Assembly (NCBI GenBank): GCA_949825025.1
Contig: OX463788.1
Coordinates: forward strand, 26,430,069-26,494,068
Source: Siphlonurus alternatus
Taxonomy: Eukaryota; Arthropoda; Insecta; Ephemeroptera; Siphlonuridae
DNA length: 64,000 bases
Direction of reading: 5' to 3'
Shown: piece after piece, positions 30,453-42,508 of the stretch
Layout of the letters: each line of letters begins with the position of its first letter
Position numbering within the stretch: the stretch's first letter is position 1
Position numbers and translations under genes: made by a program
Notes under the pieces: generated by a model
The model's input: only the letters and a program-made list of their open reading frames with translations
What the model was told of the DNA's origin: nothing
Database searches by the model: none

Positions 30453-31095
30453 CCTCCTTGAGCGGCCAGCAGAGGGAAATATTTTAATTACAGTAATATT
30501 AAATGTGTATTTAATTTTTTTTGTTACATAAAGAAAAACAAAACAAAATCATTATCAAATAATTTTACTATCATGAAGTTCGGAGATAGTGATACGTTCG
30601 ATTTTATTATGCAAACAAAAAAATTCTCAATCCCAAATCTTTAACCCGCACGTTATAGACCATTAGATACAATATGTTTTGAGATTTTTTTAAAGAAAAT
30701 TGATGATGTAACACTTTGAGATTTTTTTTTCAATGTTAAATTTCCATAATATAAGAGAAAAAAAAAAAAAAAAAAAAAAAAAAGAACAAAAACAAAAAAT
30801 TGTTTTAAGTACCCTCATTCAGTGCTTATATACATTAATGACTTCAAATGAATTATTTTATAAAAAAATATCAGCTTCAGCACCGTAATATTGATTGCCT
30901 ACAGGTTTGGTGCTTTTCGAAAATTTTGATCCGCCATTTTTCCGGAATTAAATTTAAATTTTTAAGAATTTTTTCGCTGAACATACCTAAGTTAACTATT
31001 ATTATGTACAACACATGATGTGAGAATCAATAAAATCGGAGAGATATGGTTCTACAAAGGATTTTTGGGTTCATTTGGAATAAGCGATATATATA
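30103..31095. mobile_element. About 1-kb TIR/palindromic element with (TC)n core
   Basis: Outer ends ATATATCGCTTATTCCAAATG / CATTTGGAATAAGCGATATA; inner arms CACTGAATGAGGGTACTTA (30130) / AAGTACCCTCATTCAGTG (30810), and ATAAAATCAAACGTATCACC (30315) / GATACGTTCGATTTTATTA (30592). The core is (TC)n at 30369-30449. No protein. Confidence 0.8.
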
Positions 31096-32089
31096 ATATA
31101 TTTCCAATTAGAAGTATAAAAAAGTATAGTTTCAGTATTCACAAGAAATCTGCATCTTTTTAATTAAGATCACTCTTAACGTCACCTAAAAGTTAGGTCA
31201 GTTGTATATTAAATACTTTTTAGCTATATAAAGTATACAATATCAATTGCATCATAATTTCGTCTAACAGTGTCTAAATAAAATCAAAATTCATTTGTTA
31301 TACATGTAATGTATACTATTTTTATAGTTTTCATTGCAAATAATGAAACTATTACACATGTACACCATGCAGAGACTCTTGATCTGATGGACTGGACACG
31401 ATGGATAATGTGCTGGATCATTGGATCATATCTTTTGTGATAGTGTGCAATATAATATATTTACATCGATGCTATTTGTTATTTCTTAATTTACCCCTCC
31501 CCCCCCCTGGAAAGGGGGGAAGGGAAGTGTTTTTTAAGAAATTGCAATTGAAACACCTTTTTCCTATTTGACACATGACCTTCTTGCAGCTTTACTTTAA
31601 TTATGCCTTATTTTTTTTATGGAAAAAATCGTTAAAGAGACACAACTGCATAGCAGTGAGGTGGTACTTGCTATATTACGTGTTTAGGTTATATGCGAAG
31701 GCGAGGCGATTAGTTAATCGAGAATCGAAACACAAGCGACGTGGCAGCAATATAGCGGGAATATGCCAGCCAACAACATGCCTTGACATAAGACACGCGA
31801 CCCACTCAAAATACCCTGAGACCCGGTCCGCCCTCGTCAGATTTAACAGTTTATGGATAGAAAAATATTCAGCATTCCATCGTTTAAGTGCAGTGATCAA
31901 AGTTTTCAATGTTTAGTTGGTATTTACCAACAATACTCTATCACCAAATGTAAACTAAAAAATTATATCTTGCATAGTTACTTCAGAAAAAAGTCCCACA
32001 AGGCCAATACAGAGCAGTATGCATTGGGCTTATGAGAACAACACACCCGATTTACTCAAAAGCTGGATACCATAGCAATTATTTTTTTG

Positions 32090-32255
32090 TGTGTTCTTTG
32101 TAACAAGCTTTAACCGCTATGAGTTTTTGCTACTTTTATAAATTGCCTTCCCTATATAAGTTAACATGTTAATTTCCTCAAAAATGAAGGGAATAAAAAT
32201 TACCAGAAACTCATGTCGGTTAAAGCTTATGGCATCGCACAAAAAATATGTACGC
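32090..32255. mobile_element. Palindromic MITE
   Basis: TGTGTTCTTTGTAACAAGCTTTAACCG at the left pairs imperfectly with CGGTTAAAGCTTATGGCATCG at the right; inner TATGAGTTTTTG / AAACTCATG. Confidence 0.65.
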
Positions 32256-32588
32256 GTATTATAATGTTTGATTCAATCGTGGTTAATGTTAAATGCCGCG
32301 CTCTATCGGCACTTGAAGATTTTTTTAATGCTATAAACTCAACTTTAAAAACTTAAAACTTCGATCGCTTTACTTTTATTGTTCAAATATTTTTCTTGTA
32401 TCTAAATACTGAGTTCTTTTGGGAGCTAACGATGAACGATGTTGTATTATAATAAAATTTATATACAGTATATACTAATTAACTAATTATTATTTATTAT
32501 ACTATATATCCTCGGATTGATTTCAGTATATATATTATACAGAATTATAATATTTATATGCTCAGTGGTCCTGCAGTCATTATCATTA

Positions 32589-32712
32589 GGTCAATTCGTA
32601 AATGCACAATTAATCAAACGAGAATCAAGAATAAGATTTTCCTTATATTCCCTGCACAGACGTTTTTTTTTTTTTATGATTCTTAATTCAAGAATCGATT
32701 TTGCATTTATGA
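32589..32712. mobile_element. Short MITE, family GTCTGTTCGTAAATAC (diverged)
   Basis: Starts AGGTCAATTCGTAAATGCA, ends TGCATTTATGAATATAC; inner AATCAAACGAGAATCAAGAA partly complements TTCTTAATTCAAGAATCG. Confidence 0.55.
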
Positions 32713-33989
32713 ATATACAATATACAAGTATATTATACATGCTTGATGCAACTGCGTTGATGCACTGATGCCTGTTGAGAGTTCAGTATAATGTAACCAT
32801 TAAAAGATATATAATTATATATAAATATAATATAAAATCTTGATTGTAATCTTCTCACACGTGCTGTATCACGCGTGGGTTTGATGTCGTCACAAAGTGG
32901 CTGACCATAAGGACAACAAACCTCCAAGTGACAAGCTGCATGGCTCGCTCACGCTTGTGTAATGTTGTAGGCCGGCCTTGGTGCACCGCTGGCTCCTCCA
33001 GTATTGTATGCGTGTGCAACTGTGCACCATGAATGCGCTTCGACCGTACTCTACATACACAATACTTTACAGGCAACTCGTAGCCTTATTTAGTAATAAA
33101 AACCAACTCTTCCATATTTGTATTATTGCAATGGGAAATTAAATCACAAAATAAGTTGAGTATAAATGAAAATAAGTTTTGCTCTCTTTATATTTTAAAA
33201 TACGGTACATTAAGATAATATCACAAATTTTTAGACCAATAATTTAAATTATTAAATTGGATTGTGAACATGCCCAGCATTGAAAAGATAAATTTAATGT
33301 TCTCTCGCCTCTATTCATTAGCAAAATATGACGTGTTTTTAGCAGGAAGTTTAGTCATAGATGAGGCATTTAAGTTTGCTCAGCAGTGGTAGCAGCGGCT
33401 CTTAATAAAAATGGGAGGGGTTAAGTAGTGATGGGATGGCTGATGTGCTACTGCCGACTTGTGCCGCTGCTTATCCTTCATGAGTCCAGACCAGACCCTC
33501 ATAATGAGCCAGCCCTTTCTGCGACCTTTGGGACGTCATAGTTCATCGTTAGCCTCTCCCTTGTACTCACATTATATAGTGGACCAATGCCTGTAAAATG
33601 CCTCCACAGGAGGATCAGATTGAAATTTGACAATCACTGGATGTAACTGGGATTATCATGGAATAACCTTTTGATTCTGACCTTAAGCTTTCATTTTTAA
33701 CTTTTCTTAGTCTCACCTATCTCATATTAAATTTGTGCTGTCCATCTTATGTCGTGACTATACTGTCTATATACAAGAGGTCATCTTAAGTGTTGAACTG
33801 GCCAACTGGCTACTTTGCTCCATATTTCCTGATATACATAAATTAAATGATCCATGATCCTGCAAGACATAATTTTTATTTTTTAACGTTCATGAGAGTC
33901 ATGAGACTGAACGAATGAACTTGATAGTGCCACTAGAATATTATGGGATAAATTTAATGCTGCTTCCCTTTTATTTCATTTTTGTTTTT

Positions 33990-34234
33990 AATTGACAACT
34001 TACATGATTTTCATCACAGAAATAAATAAAAGGCACCAAATTATTTAGTTAGGTTTTTTCTTTTTTTAGATTTTTTTGAGGTGAGGAAGTATTCTTTTTA
34101 TAATATTTATTAATACATTTTTTAAATAGTTCCTGGGCTCAAACAAACAAAAAAAAAAATAGAGATTAGCATATAATTTGGAACCCTCAATTGATTTCTG
34201 CAATAAAATAATACCATGTAGATTGTCCATTTTT
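33990..34234. mobile_element. Decayed palindromic MITE, family of 4855-5174 (copy 3)
   Basis: AATTGACAACTTACATG at the left, CATGTAGATTGTCCATT at the right, with TCTGCAATAAAATAATACC as in the other copies. Confidence 0.6.
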
Positions 34235-34516
34235 TAATGTGTAAATAAATATAATATATGCTTTTAAAAACTTTTAAATATGTCAATAATTTTAAATAAA
34301 AATATTAAAAATTAAAAACAGACTAATGTGAAATATTGAAGTTTTTATCCAATGTCACACCAAAAGAACAATACCTGAGATTTTTTTTATTAATTAAGTT
34401 ATTGAAGAAACCTATTACAAGAGTCTCTAATGTGATTTTTTTTTAGGTTTGATTAAAAGCGAATCATTAATATGAAGTTTGCATATAAACGAGAAAAAAA
34501 ATAACTGGGCAAACTT

Positions 34517-34672
34517 TTTTTAATATAATATAATATAATATAATATAATATAATATAATATAATATAATATAATATAATATAATATAATATAATATAATA
34601 TAATATAATATAATATAATATAATATAATATAATATAATATAATATAATATAATATAATATAATAAAATATA
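34517..34672. repeat. (TAATA)n pentanucleotide array, about 30 units
   Basis: Almost perfect 5-bp repeat decaying on the right into irregular TA/TAA sequence. Confidence 0.95.
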
Positions 34673-36256
34673 ATATATTATAATGTAATAATATAATATA
34701 ATATATATAATAATATATTATTAAAAACGCAAGGAAATGTAAGCGTAGTTATTGCGGTTCTTTCTTCAGGCACAAAAAGTTACATCATTCATCTCGATTT
34801 TCTACCGCAGTGATCGAGCTGTGCAGCTGTGCAGTATATTATATCGTATTGTATACTGAATAGTCATGAGGGTTCTGTTTCGTGTAATGAAATATGCATT
34901 AACGCCGTCTAGTACTTGGCTGCTGTTTTTCCATTCTCCAGCGACGATTCTACTTGCTGCGGCCGGATTGCGGTGATCTTGGGCGTGACTGTAGTGTGGA
35001 CCCACCACCGTAGGAAGGAGAGTATCACTCTTTACTCGGATATAAAGTTTCTGTACATAAAGCCGCAACTTCTTGATAACAAGCGACCGTGTTTGTTACT
35101 GAATGACGTAATGCAAGGTTTCCGAAGCCGTGACACGTCTAGAGAGAATACATTCATGAGTGATAATTCCCACACATTGCTAGGTACACGGAAATGGTAT
35201 TATATGCGTGTGTGCGTATAATTTTTCTAGGAAAACGAAAGCTGACTAATGGTATCCACAACTATCCATCACTTATTGACATTTATTTTCTTCACGTACA
35301 CATACAATTACATAAAAAAGGCATAGTTTATTAAGTTTATTTTAGCTCTCATATTTGGCCTCAAGGTATATAGGCAAGCAGATGTTACATAGATAATAAT
35401 TTATTTAATTTATAGTCAACATTATTAATGGAAGTACAAATTTAATGTTTAATTTCTTGTGAAAAATTCGTGTTTATAATTTTTATTGAAACACGAGAGT
35501 TTCGTGATTTTATTCATACAACATACATTGATGCCATGTATTTCACGCATTAATTTTTATTGCTAGTTATGTATACTAAATTTTATTGGAGATATACAGA
35601 ATAATAATTGTATATTATGTTCTCGTGATGAAATACCTGGTTGGTACAGGAGATCTGAATGTAATAATTAACTTTGGTTTAGTCGTCAAAATATGATCAT
35701 ATACAGTATTTTGCACTAAAACTAACAAAAGTTTCCACCCAAAACAGTACATGGCAATTAGAAACCTTCCTCTAGTAAATGTAAAAGCTGAAGTCTTTTG
35801 TTGCCCATTGAAGTCCACCAAGATATAAAGCAAGACAATGAGGAATTTGCATGCGTGAATCTGATTGGCTTAATCGAAACAGGGGGCTGAGAAATACATG
35901 TGTGAATTTTATGCGAATTTTTTGAGCACTGCAAGTATGCTCAAATGCATATTTAAAAGATGCACTTTACCTGGAGGCGATGGCGCATGATCGCCAGTGA
36001 CGTCATCGCTATGTCAGGTTCGGTTCACTATAGATATGCATACCTGTACGCACCTGCATAACAGGTAGCCAATCAAAAACAATCTAGCCAAAATTCAAAA
36101 TTTCAAATGCCTAGCCTATGAGTTTTAAAACTTAAAAAATGCACATTATTCCATATACGCGTACTGTAAAAACACACTGGGAGATAAGTAATATTAAAAA
36201 CATACCTTTCATCATATTTAAATAAAAGAAATTGTTTCGCAAATAGTTTCATTTAA

Positions 36257-36706
36257 GGTATAACCTGAGAATTTGTCTGTCAAGGTCAAGAGGCGTGGCT
36301 ATAGTGGCAACACTGTTTGCATTGGAATACGCATAAATTTTTAGGAGGGGGTGGTGACATCAGTCCTTGAGAACGTTGCCACATTTCTCATCACATATAG
36401 GAAACGATCATCGCCACGGTTCAAAATATATGAAAACAATTCAGAAAAATAGTCTAAAAAATTAGGTTTTAGTAAAAAAAAAAAGTAAAAGAATCTGTTG
36501 TATAGTTTTTTTGCAATGCTAATTAACAAATTTAACATTGGAAGGATACAAAATTCTCATTTAAATAAATTAATTATAATTAAACCAACGGTTAAAAAAT
36601 TCCGAAAAAATTCAGAGCTAATTTGACGATTGTTGTGAGTCCACCAAATTAATTTGAAGAAAATCTGTTGTAGCGAAATTTTCGTCCAAATTTCTCAGGT
36701 TAAGCC
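36257..36706. mobile_element. TTAA-flanked insertion within the giant palindrome
   Basis: 450 bp flanked by TTAA (36253-36256, 36707-36710), TIR GGTATAACCTGAGAAWTT / complement. The right arm of the palindrome lacks it and reads a single TTAATTAA at 37852-37859, an internal empty site. No protein recognised. Confidence 0.88.
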
Positions 36707-37066
36707 TTAATTGAAGAGAAGATGCAATCGATGCAATATCAAGTCCTGCCACCAACTTTTCTGTTTAAATTATTGGCGCGTCATGCAGCAATCAGCCAAT
36801 AAAAATGTGTAAATTTATCATACTGGACTCCTGACTCCTTCCGTATCTGCTGATTATCTATTGAATTATTTTATTAAACCTAAAACTAAGCCTCTTTTCT
36901 TATCTACGAAGATAGTAGGATGCCGTAGGATTCAATATTTAAATTTATTAAGACCCTTGAATCATAATTTATCAATGTCTTTTCAACCCCCTGTTTGCTG
37001 CTGCTGAAACCAGAAACGGAAGGATTGAAAAATAAATACAGTTTTAATTTCAACTTTTCCAACACG

Positions 37067-37138
37067 CCTGTATGTGGCCGAGTGGAAAAGCACTCGCATT
37101 CCATGCAAGAGGTGAAGGGTTCAAATCTCCTCTGGATC
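37067..37138 (+). other. tRNA-Gly-like pseudo-tRNA / SINE head (left arm)
   Basis: Box A TGGCCGAGTGGAAAAGC and box B GGTTCAAATCTCC at tRNA spacing. A five-pair anticodon stem with one mismatch encloses a loop ATTCCAT. The stretch from anticodon stem to box B resembles animal tRNA-Gly. The acceptor and T stems pair poorly, so a functional tRNA is unlikely. Confidence 0.55.
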
Positions 37139-37433
37139 ATTTTACATTTTTAGTAGCACGAAGAATTAATTCAAACGTACGGGGTAAAATAATCTTATTT
37201 TTTCTTACAATATAATCATGTTATACTATTATAAGTCACACTTTTTCATATAAATACGCACTTACAAAAACTTTGCAAAAAAAAAAAAAAAAAAAGCAAA
37301 AACCAAAAACCAAACAAAAAAAGCGTTTCATTCAATGATAGAAAAATTAATAAGAAATTATAAACAAAACTATTTTACCCCGTTTGAGTTAAAAATATGA
37401 AATAAACTTCTTCGTGCTACTAAAAATGTAAAA

Positions 37434-37507
37434 TGAACCGGGGGAGATTTGAACCATTCACCTCTTGCATGGAAGGCGGGTGCTTTTCCACTCGACCACA
37501 TACAGGC
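37434..37507 (-). other. tRNA-Gly-like pseudo-tRNA / SINE head (right arm)
   Basis: Mirror copy of the left-arm segment with differences (TGGTCGAGTGG box A; loop CTTCCAT; GGTTCAAATCTCC box B). It looks slightly closer to a real tRNA-Gly anticodon arm. Confidence 0.5.
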
Positions 37508-38699
37508 GTGTTGGAAATGTTGAAATTAAAACTGTATTTATTTTTCAATCCTTCCGTTACTGGTTTCAGCAGCAGCAAACAGGGGGTTGAAAAGACATTG
37601 ATAAATTATGATTCAAGGGTCTTAATAAATTTAAATATTGAATCCTACGGCATCCTACTATCTTCGTAGATAAGAAAAGAGGCTTAGTTTTAGGTTTAAT
37701 AAAATAATTCAATAGATAAACAGCAGATACGGAAGGAGTCCAGTATGATAAATTTACACATTTTTATTGGCTGATTGCTGCATGACGCGCCAATAATTTA
37801 AACAGAAAAGTTGGTGGCAGGACTTGATATTGCATCGATTGCATCTTCTCTTTAATTAAATGAAACTATTTGCGAAACAATTTCTATTATTTAAATATGA
37901 TGAAAGGTACGTTTGTAATATTACTTATCTCCCAGTGTGTTTTTACAGTACGCGTATATGGAATAATGTGCATTTTTTAAGTTTTAAAACTCATAGGCTA
38001 GGCATTTGAAATTTTGAATTTTGGCTAGATTGTTTTTGATTGGCTACCTGTTATGCAGGTGCGTACAGGTATGCATATCTATAGTGAACCGAACCTGACA
38101 TAGCGATGACGTCACTGGCGATGCGCCATCGCCTCCAGGTAAAGTGCATCTTTTAAATATGCATTTGAGCATACTTGCAGTGCTCAAAAAATTCGCATAA
38201 AATTCACACATGTATTTCTCAGCCCCCTCTTTCGATTAAGCCAATCAGATTCACGCATGCAAATTCCTCATTTGCGAATGAGGTTTCAATGTTTGGAGAT
38301 ATTAAAAAAAGAGCTTATCTGAAAGTGCAGTGTTCGTTTCTCCGAAGAGGATCGAATGCTATATTTAGAATACTGTATTGCCGAATAATCATAAAAGGGT
38401 AAAACAATATCCTTGCATGAAGCATAACTATATTATAAATTATATAAACTATGTTGAAGTTTTGTGAACTTTTTGAATATAATATATATGTCAGATCAGG
38501 GATGATTTTCATGAATAGAAATTATTTTCAAACGATACATCATCTGAGTATCGCTTAGCATGGCATTCGTTATTAGTAGTGAACGGGCTATTCTTGTTTC
38601 ATAATTAAAAAAAAAAAGTATTAAATATATAAAAAAAGGCATAGAGCGTTATAAAAATTTAGCCAATATAATATATAGTATTTTGTGTGTTTGTAAAAG

Positions 38700-39290
38700 G
38701 ACTTTATTGTTTTATTGTATAAAAGCAGGCGTAGTGAGGACTAAAGAGTCCTATCAACTAAACCCGAAAGCACATTATGCAAATTTACAATAAACTGATA
38801 AGTATAAAAAAAATAAATAAATATAATACATATTAATAAATTGTTTATACAAAATTCCATGAACCATAAATGCAATTAATTATAATTTTACAACAGATTT
38901 AAATATGATACAAAACGAGATACTTAAATAGTCAGTCAGTTTAAACAATATCTATAATAAACTTCTACATTATTTTCTTCAAAAGAGTAGCTTTAAAAGC
39001 TTTAATTAAATACATTTAGTGATTCCTTACAAAAAATATCAGCAGGAAGTTTATTCCACAGTCATGAATGACTCGATCACAGCTAGTTTTAGGAACTTGC
39101 AGATAGTACTGAAAAATGTGACCTTGTGGCTAGAAGTAAGATATTCAGGCTCATTACAACGTAATATTTTGTAAACAAAACACAGTAAATGATAATCACG
39201 TCGAATACAAATTCTAAACCAAGACAAAATTAAATATCATGTATGTCTGTATATATAAACTTTAGAGTGAGCTACACACTGTTATAGATA
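38700..39290 (-). pseudogene. Decayed LINE 3' end (reverse transcriptase C-terminal region)
   Basis: Read on the minus strand, separate frames give RRDYHLLCFVYKIL and WNKLPADIFCKESLNVFN, which match the typical end of non-LTR retrotransposon ORF2 (a conserved RR..HLL..YKIL segment, then W N.LP....SLN.F). Frameshifts and stops break it. The rest, to 40500, is AT-rich with no gene. Confidence 0.5.
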
Positions 39291-40513
39291 GAGATGGGCA
39301 GTTTCATTGGCAATGTCTGTACTTTGCAGTAGATCTATAGTTAGATTAGTTAGAAAACGGTGTGCAACAATCTTTCTCTCCTTTTTGTTCATGTTTTTTT
39401 CCCCCTTTTTTCATTGCTCCGTTTAGAATAGTACAGCTTTCAAACAAAATATCGCTTTAGCCGAATTAAATTAGACTGAATTATTTTAATTTACTACAGC
39501 TTTAGTTGATCAGTTCAGACGTCTCGTGCCTCCGTGCGATCGGTGTCAAAAAACAAATCACCACTGCAGTAATAATAATATTTCATTTGAATTTATTGGA
39601 TTGTACGAGACAACATATTATAACACTATATTATATGTGTAATATCTTCACGTCAATTAAAATTTTTACATACAGACGACACAAATCTAACTACATAAAG
39701 ATTATACAAATTTATAGCATTGTAAAATATTATGGAAACAATTTTTGTAATTAGAATATAGAAAATTCAAACAAAAACTATATAGATAGAACATTTTCTG
39801 ATAATTTGTTTTCATGCAAATGCTTTCGCAGAGCAAAATTCTTTTTCAATAAGTACCTTCTTTAAGTTTGCTCGAAACTATTTACAATAAAATAAATGAT
39901 ATTGTCTGTTTTAGTAATTTTGCAGGCTTTTAAGAGGAACTCTGAGCAGTGATCCTATATATTATATTAGTAATTTAACTTTGCTCTTAATTTTTTTACC
40001 TGGTGCCTGCTAAATAATCTTAAGTTATCCTTAATTGTAAAACACTGAAGTGAAAAGTGATAAATATGTATAAATATAATTACAATACTGATACCAACAT
40101 GTGTAAATATAAATAGTATAGTAATCATTACAAAATAACGTAAGAAACCAATTTCTGGGTAAATTTCAATTTATGCATGAACCATAAACCTTAATAATTG
40201 TAATGATGTACCATATTTAATTAATTTAGCTCAGGGGTTTCACAACAAATATATTTTATAATATAATTATACTCTTACGAAACATATTTACAAGATTCAC
40301 TTCTTAGTTGGTTATATATAAAGAAAAGGGTTAAACAATATTTTGAAGACCTCAAGATTCAAACTGCAGAGTGCAAAGCACAATAATAATTAATGGATAT
40401 CACATAGTTTCAAACATAATTTTTGATCCAGGCATCATATTACAATATTATTCAATAAATTGACTTTCAACAGTGAACAGTCTGCCAGCAGAATTTGATT
40501 TATCCTCTGACAC

Positions 40514-40515
<2 letters not shown>

Positions 40516-40553
<38 letters not shown>
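40516..40553. repeat. Poly-A run
   Basis: About 38 consecutive A; possibly the tail of a decayed retroposed sequence. Confidence 0.9.
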
Positions 40554-40556
<3 letters not shown>

Positions 40557-40854
40557 CTGTAGCCGTATTTTGGATTCTCTCAAGCGTCGAGATTTCCCGC
40601 AAAGTTGATGTTGTTTGTTTTCTTAATAAATCAAAGATCATAGTGTATAGGGTAGTAGTTAAGGGTTGAAAGATGTATTAAATATTTTTAGCCATAATTT
40701 CAATTATTCACAACACTCACATTTCTACTTAATCCTATTACATAATATAATATAATTTGTATAGTATACAATATATATAATAAATATAGTAATTAAGAGT
40801 AAAGGTATATAACAGGCCATTTGATGCCTATCTATAGTTGCTGCTGTTTGTTTG

Positions 40855-41160
40855 CTTGTGACGTCACGTGACGCGGGGGCGTGACGTCACAGAAGCCACA
40901 CCCACCTCGTCGTGTATGAGCGGGGTCCATATACGGACGCCTGCGGGACGGAGGCTGGATGGCAGCGAGGAGATGCCGTGTGCCATAGCAGCACGCACGA
41001 GCAGCAGACAGCGGGCGGGGTGCGCAAGAAGGACCACAGGCCGTCTTCGCACCGTCTCTTACCAGCTCGTCGTCCCACTGCTAGCCTGTCTGAACGGAGC
41101 TTCCACGATAATTGTATTCCGTCGTGCTAAGCTCTAGCAAGCAGCCGCGCCCCGTACCGT
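40855..41160. promoter_or_regulatory. GC-rich island with two CRE sites and an E-box
   Basis: An isolated CpG-rich patch in AT-rich DNA. It begins with TGACGTCA at 40859-40866 and 40882-40889, separated by CACGTG (40865-40870) and GACGCGGGGGCG. It looks like an animal promoter or a transposon 5' end. No downstream exon was identified, so the function is open. Confidence 0.35.
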
Positions 41161-41479
41161 GGTTACCCGATCTGATGACATAATTATGATATGGCTCATT
41201 ATGCCCAAGCTACCTGCTGAAAAATTGTCTTCGTCAATTACTTGCAATGGAAATTCTTCTACTTAATTCCGCTTTAAAAAAAACAAAACAAGAAACAAGG
41301 AACAAGAAAAAAAAAGACTACTTTTTATTATGCATGGTTCTAATTTTAGAGCCGTGATGCATGCATTAGTCCTTTATTTTCATTTAACACACACGCTTAT
41401 GCGCAAGGGTGCAAACATGACCAAAATGTGTCAATTGCCCCAAAATAAAATACCAATCAATCGAATCACTTGTGCGCAA

Positions 41480-41618
41480 ACAAGGCGCGAATCCAGCAAA
41501 AAAATTCGGGGGGGGGGGGGGGGGCAATGTTAAAAAAATTGGAGTGAGGGAAACTCCTATATTGCACATGTAAAATCCAAAATTTCGCCCCCCCCCCCCC
41601 TTTTCTGGGTCCGCGCCT
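41480..41618. mobile_element. Short hAT-like GC-run element, CAAGGCGCGAATCCAG ends
   Basis: Ends AAGGCGCGAATCCAG / CTGGGTCCGCGCCTG, flanks TGCGCAAA / TGTGCAAA (7 of 8 match). Interior block TCCTATATTGCACATG then AAATCCAAAATTTCG is shared with 41720, 50270 and 21785. Confidence 0.7.
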
Positions 41619-41719
41619 GTGTGCAAAATAAATAGTAAAATAGTATTACAATGATATTAAATTTTAGAAAACCTTTTAGTGTATTCCGCCTGTAATATAA
41701 TATTATTATTTATTATGGA

Positions 41720-41862
41720 GGCACGGACCCAGAAAAAAAAAAATCGGGGGGAAGGAGCTGCCTTCATAGACCAATGATGTTAAAAAAAATAGAGTGGGGG
41801 AAATGCCTATATTGCCCATGTTACATCTAACATTTCGGGGGGGGGGGGAGGCTGGATCCGCC
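41720..41862. mobile_element. Short hAT-like GC-run element (second copy)
   Basis: Ends AGGCACGGACCCAG / CTGGATCCGCCCC with the GGAAATGCCTATATTGCCCATG interior. It lies only 100 bases from the previous copy. Confidence 0.65.
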
Positions 41863-41987
41863 CCGGTTATTAAGTTTTTTTTTTATTAAATGATACGATT
41901 ATTATTGCACATAAGAACATTATTTTTACTTCGACAAAACTTATTTTACAGCAACAGTATAAAAAAAAATCAAAATATGCTTGCATA

Positions 41988-42030
41988 TGATCAAGGTGTC
42001 TAATTATTTAGACACCTTGCATATGATAGG
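41988..42030. repeat. Perfect hairpin
   Basis: CAAGGTGTCTAA and its exact complement around a 3-base loop, followed by duplicated GCATATGAT. Confidence 0.8.
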
Positions 42031-42094
42031 GAAAAAAGGTGCAAGGGAACTTGTTAAAGATGTTATTGTTATTGCATATATCATTATTATAATC

Positions 42095-42242
42095 ATCAAT
42101 AAATTTAACAAGTAATATATTAATACAGTTAAGAAATTGCAATAAGAATCTTGTTTTTGAAAAGAAGACTTATAATATAATATTAAGAATGTAATAATTT
42201 TTACTATATAAAAATATTTACATTTGTATAATATAAAAATTC

Positions 42243-42280
<38 letters not shown>

Positions 42281-42423
42281 GAAATTTCATATTATACAAA
42301 TGTAAATATTTTTATATAGTAAAAATTATTACATTCTTAATATTATATTATAAGTCTTCTTTTCAAAAACAAGATTCTTATTGCAATTTCTTAACTGTAT
42401 TAATATATTACTTGTTAAATTTA
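42095..42423. repeat. Near-perfect palindrome with TA core
   Basis: Arms of about 145 bp (AAATTTAACAAGTAATATATT.. and complement), core (TA)n at 42246-42273. MITE-like. A further (TA)n run follows at 42438-42501. Confidence 0.88.
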
Positions 42424-42433
42424 TATATATAAA

Positions 42434-42508
<75 letters not shown>

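Larger units (their letters stand above)
31096..33980. other. Intergenic, no recognised gene
   Basis: Several 60-113-codon frames (for example 31575-31916 plus) show no family motif and no splice support. A moderately GC-richer patch at 33360-33600 is unassigned. Two short MITE-like elements are listed separately. Confidence 0.45.
35837..38272. repeat. Giant palindrome, arms about 0.85 kb, with internal insertion in left arm
   Basis: Left arm 35837-37165 and right arm 37420-38272 are reverse complements with scattered differences, from AATGAGGAATTTGCATGCG inward. The left arm is longer because it carries a 450-bp element (36257-36706). The 250-bp loop contains a long A run. Mirror 78-codon frames (minus 36904-37140, plus 37433-37669) arise from the arms. 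Both arms contain a tRNA-like segment. Confidence 0.9.

Noticed and set aside
31575..31916. 113-codon plus frame as a host gene
   Set aside because: No recognisable domain, no splice sites in phase, and a comparable frame on the opposite strand.
32855..33076. 73-codon minus frame in a GC-richer patch
   Set aside because: Starts at TTG rather than ATG, shows no family motif and lacks splice context.
34517..34672. Possible CRISPR-like or satellite array
   Set aside because: Simple 5-bp microsatellite without spacers; the window is eukaryotic.
37067..37138. Functional tRNA gene
   Set aside because: Boxes A and B are present but the T stem and acceptor stem pair poorly and the copies differ between arms; pseudo-tRNA or SINE head is more likely.
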